From: Deinococcus sp. AJ005
Lineage (GTDB): Bacteria; Deinococcota; Deinococci; Deinococcales; Deinococcaceae
Direction of reading: 5' to 3'
Assembly: GCF_009017495.1 (NCBI RefSeq)
Contig: NZ_CP044991.1
Location: 51,049 to 115,048, forward strand
Length of the DNA stretch: 64,000 nt
Every line of letters begins with the position of its first letter. Position 1 is the stretch's first letter. The notes below the pieces were generated by a model, which was not told the DNA's origin, made no database searches, and was given only the letters and a program-made list of their open reading frames with translations. Of this stretch, positions 62,653-64,000 are shown piece after piece. Position numbers and translations under genes: made by a program.

Positions 62653-62670
62653 CGATAACGTTCGATAACG
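62653..62670. repeat. Tandem CGATAACG repeat
   Basis: CGATAACG at 62653-62660 and 62663-62670, a 10-base period. It may be part of a resolvase recombination site, with the inverted GTTGCGAAAC/GTTTTCGCAAC pair at 62709-62718 and 62750-62760. Confidence 0.35.
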
Positions 62671-62740
62671 CAACGATTTGGATCGGGTGATGGCAAGCGG
62701 CTTCTAACGTTGCGAAACTATATTGCGTAATGACCGACAC

Positions 62741-62770
62741 TGGCAACATGTTTTCGCAACACTGGAGGCC
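62741..62770. repeat. Repeat of resolvase upstream region
   Basis: The 30 bases from 62741 match 63407-63435 at nearly every position, including GTTTTCGCAA and the GGAGG ribosome site, and both are followed by ATG. The copy here leads into a short frame that soon ends. Confidence 0.55.
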
Positions 62771-62845
62771 AGATGTCGAACTTCTGGTCACCTCTGCTTG
62801 GAGAGGGCAAATCATCATCTGGACTTCAAGACAGACAGGGGACCC

Positions 62846-63334
62846 TCATCCCGCCCACCACGTTCTCAGGCGCAGCAATTCGGCAGGCTGCGCGCACAGG
62901 CACAGGCCCACATGGTCCGCCATGCTGAAGGCTGCGCCCAGCGCTTGTGTCCGCTTTCCACGGCCTGTCACGCCCCAGGTCAGCGTGAAGATGCTCGACG
63001 AGGACAGCAGGTCCGCCTCCAGCGCCACTACTTCCAGCACGCTTTCCACGGAAGCCGGGCCGGCGTGCTGCGTGCCCAATCCCAGCAGGCCGCGCCGATC
63101 CTGAATCAGCCGCACCTCACCGTGACTGCCGCTCAGCAGCTCCGCCGTCAGGGACGCCCACCACTCCTGCACGCCCGGGAGCACCCAGCCGTCTGGAATG
63201 TTTTCCGGCAGATTGGACAGGGCGTCCGCTGGAATCACCCCACGGCACTCTGCGTCCGGGGGCAGGCGCAAGCGGCGCAGGGCTACTTTCATCTCGGCGG
63301 CAGCCATCGGCACAACGAAAGGCGCGAGATTCAT
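62846..63334 (-). CDS. Hypothetical protein
   Basis: A 162-residue protein, Leu/Ala-rich with LPENIPDGWVLPG and LLSSSSIFTLTWGV segments; probably alpha/beta. No family recognised. It lies between two copies of the resolvase upstream repeat, so it could be mobile cargo. Confidence 0.55.
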   Translation of the reverse strand: MNLAPFVVPMAAAEMKVALRRLRLPPDAECRGVIPADALSNLPENIPDGWVLPGVQEWWASLTAELLSGSHGEVRLIQDRRGLLGLGTQHAGPASVESVLEVVALEADLLSSSSIFTLTWGVTGRGKRTQALGAAFSMADHVGLCLCAQPAELLRLRTWWAG

Positions 63335-63406
63335 GGGGACAGTATCGCGTCGCCTACAAGTTCCGGGTGAACTGCTGCCCCGTCCTACTCTTGAAATGAT
63401 CTATAT

Positions 63407-63435
63407 TGGCAACACGTTTTCGCAATTCTGGAGGC
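63407..63435. repeat. Upstream repeat of the resolvase gene
   Basis: Partner of the copy at 62741-62770; carries the GGAGG site for the resolvase ATG at 63439. Confidence 0.55.
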
Positions 63436-63438
63436 CCT

Positions 63439-63996
63439 ATGCAAGTCGGTTACGCTCGCGTCAGCAAGCAACATGAACAGGACACTGCCGCGCAACTACG
63501 CGCACTGGAGGTAGCGGGGGCTGAGCGTGTATTCACCGAACACGCTTCTGGTGGACGGTGGGACCGCCCCGAGCTTCACAAGATGTTAGACCAGCTCCGT
63601 GCCGGGGACACCGTCATCGTTTGGAAGTTGGATCGCCTCAGCCGCAGCCTCAAGGATGTATTGCACCTGATGGAGTTGCTGAGCGAACGGGGCGTGGGCT
63701 TCCGCAGTCTGACTGAGGCCATCGACACCACCACCCCGGCGGGCCGGATGATGATGCAGATGGTGGGGGCCTTCGCCGAGTTCGAGCGTGCCATGATCCG
63801 CGAGCGAACCAAAGCGGGACTGGAACAGGCCCGATTGGAAGGGCGTGTCGGTGGCCGTAAACGTAAACTGCTGCCGCACCAGGAACAGGACATCCGTGAG
63901 TCGGTGCAGTCTGGGCAGCGCACGGCGGCACAGTGCGCCCGTCTATTTGGCGTCCATCCCAGCACCGTTACCCGACTGTTACAACGGCAACCCTGA
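63439..63996 (+). CDS. Serine resolvase/invertase (Tn3-type)
   Basis: A 185-residue protein from ATG 63439 with GGAGG upstream. Catalytic Ser in GYARVSKQ, WKLDRLSRSLKD, FAEFERAMIRERTKAGL, then a C-terminal helix-turn-helix (RTAAQCARLFGVHPSTVTRLL). Normal length for Tn3/Hin-family resolvases. It ends near the window edge; a transposase may lie beyond. Confidence 0.92.
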   Translation: MQVGYARVSKQHEQDTAAQLRALEVAGAERVFTEHASGGRWDRPELHKMLDQLRAGDTVIVWKLDRLSRSLKDVLHLMELLSERGVGFRSLTEAIDTTTPAGRMMMQMVGAFAEFERAMIRERTKAGLEQARLEGRVGGRKRKLLPHQEQDIRESVQSGQRTAAQCARLFGVHPSTVTRLLQRQP

Positions 63997-64000
63997 ATTT

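Overview
The window looks like part of a Deinococcus accessory replicon, most likely a conjugative plasmid or megaplasmid. The case rests on several things: high-GC genes with many overlapping (ATGA, GTGA, TGATG) junctions, several genes that appear leaderless with a TANNNT-type -10 box 6-10 bases before the start codon, an XPB-helicase/DUF790 repair pair, a DinB-family protein, an excalibur-tailed metallo-beta-lactamase, and a complete plasmid backbone. The genus is inferred from gene content and gene style, not from a marker gene.

Layout. 1-1.2 kb: the 3' end of a low-GC gene resembling HSP90-ATPase/nuclease defence proteins. 1.5-14.2 kb: mixed accessory cargo (DoxX-like membrane protein, NUDIX, CoiA-like nuclease, XPB helicase plus DUF790 nuclease, MBL plus DUF3006, SDR dehydrogenase, secreted proteins and small hypotheticals). 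14.4-16.2 kb: an intact-looking IS1182-family element. 16.2-27 kb: replication and maintenance block on the minus strand (prim-pol, ribbon-helix-helix-like partner, ParA, zeta toxin with putative antitoxin, tyrosine recombinase, XRE regulator, ParB-like protein and many small genes), with at least three sets of repeated operator-like sequences. 27.0-27.9 kb: a gene-free, hairpin-rich stretch. 28.7-38.8 kb: type IV secretion genes (VirB2, B3, B4, B5-like, B6-like on the minus strand; VirB10 divergent), with a SpoIIIAA/Ycf45-type ATPase where VirB11 might be expected. 38.9-43.9 kb: a winged-helix regulator, a membrane protein and a large lipoprotein. 44.2-50.6 kb: second conjugation block (secreted PLD-like protein, VirB9-like, VirD4 coupling protein, MOBP-like relaxase and accessory protein), followed by a region holding an IncP/T-border-type nick motif. 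52.7-62.6 kb: potassium module (KtrB/TrkH, KdpFABC, histidine-kinase-less KdpD, separate histidine kinase and NarL-type response regulator). 62.6-64 kb: a serine resolvase with duplicated upstream repeats.

How parts fit together. The Kdp and Ktr potassium systems share an unusual operator candidate: four TGGCCA half-sites with identical 8/13/8 spacing, one copy between the kdp operon and the kinase/regulator pair and the other upstream of ktrB. This makes the neighbouring kinase/regulator pair the natural candidate to control both. In the maintenance block, three minus-strand transcription units share a promoter/operator (ACAG-N6-CTGT type within a 17-bp spacer) and a leader hairpin adjoining the ribosome-binding site. 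They probably form one regulon, perhaps controlled by the XRE protein encoded among them.

Limits: all calls are from reading the sequence and recalled family features. No database search or structure prediction was run.
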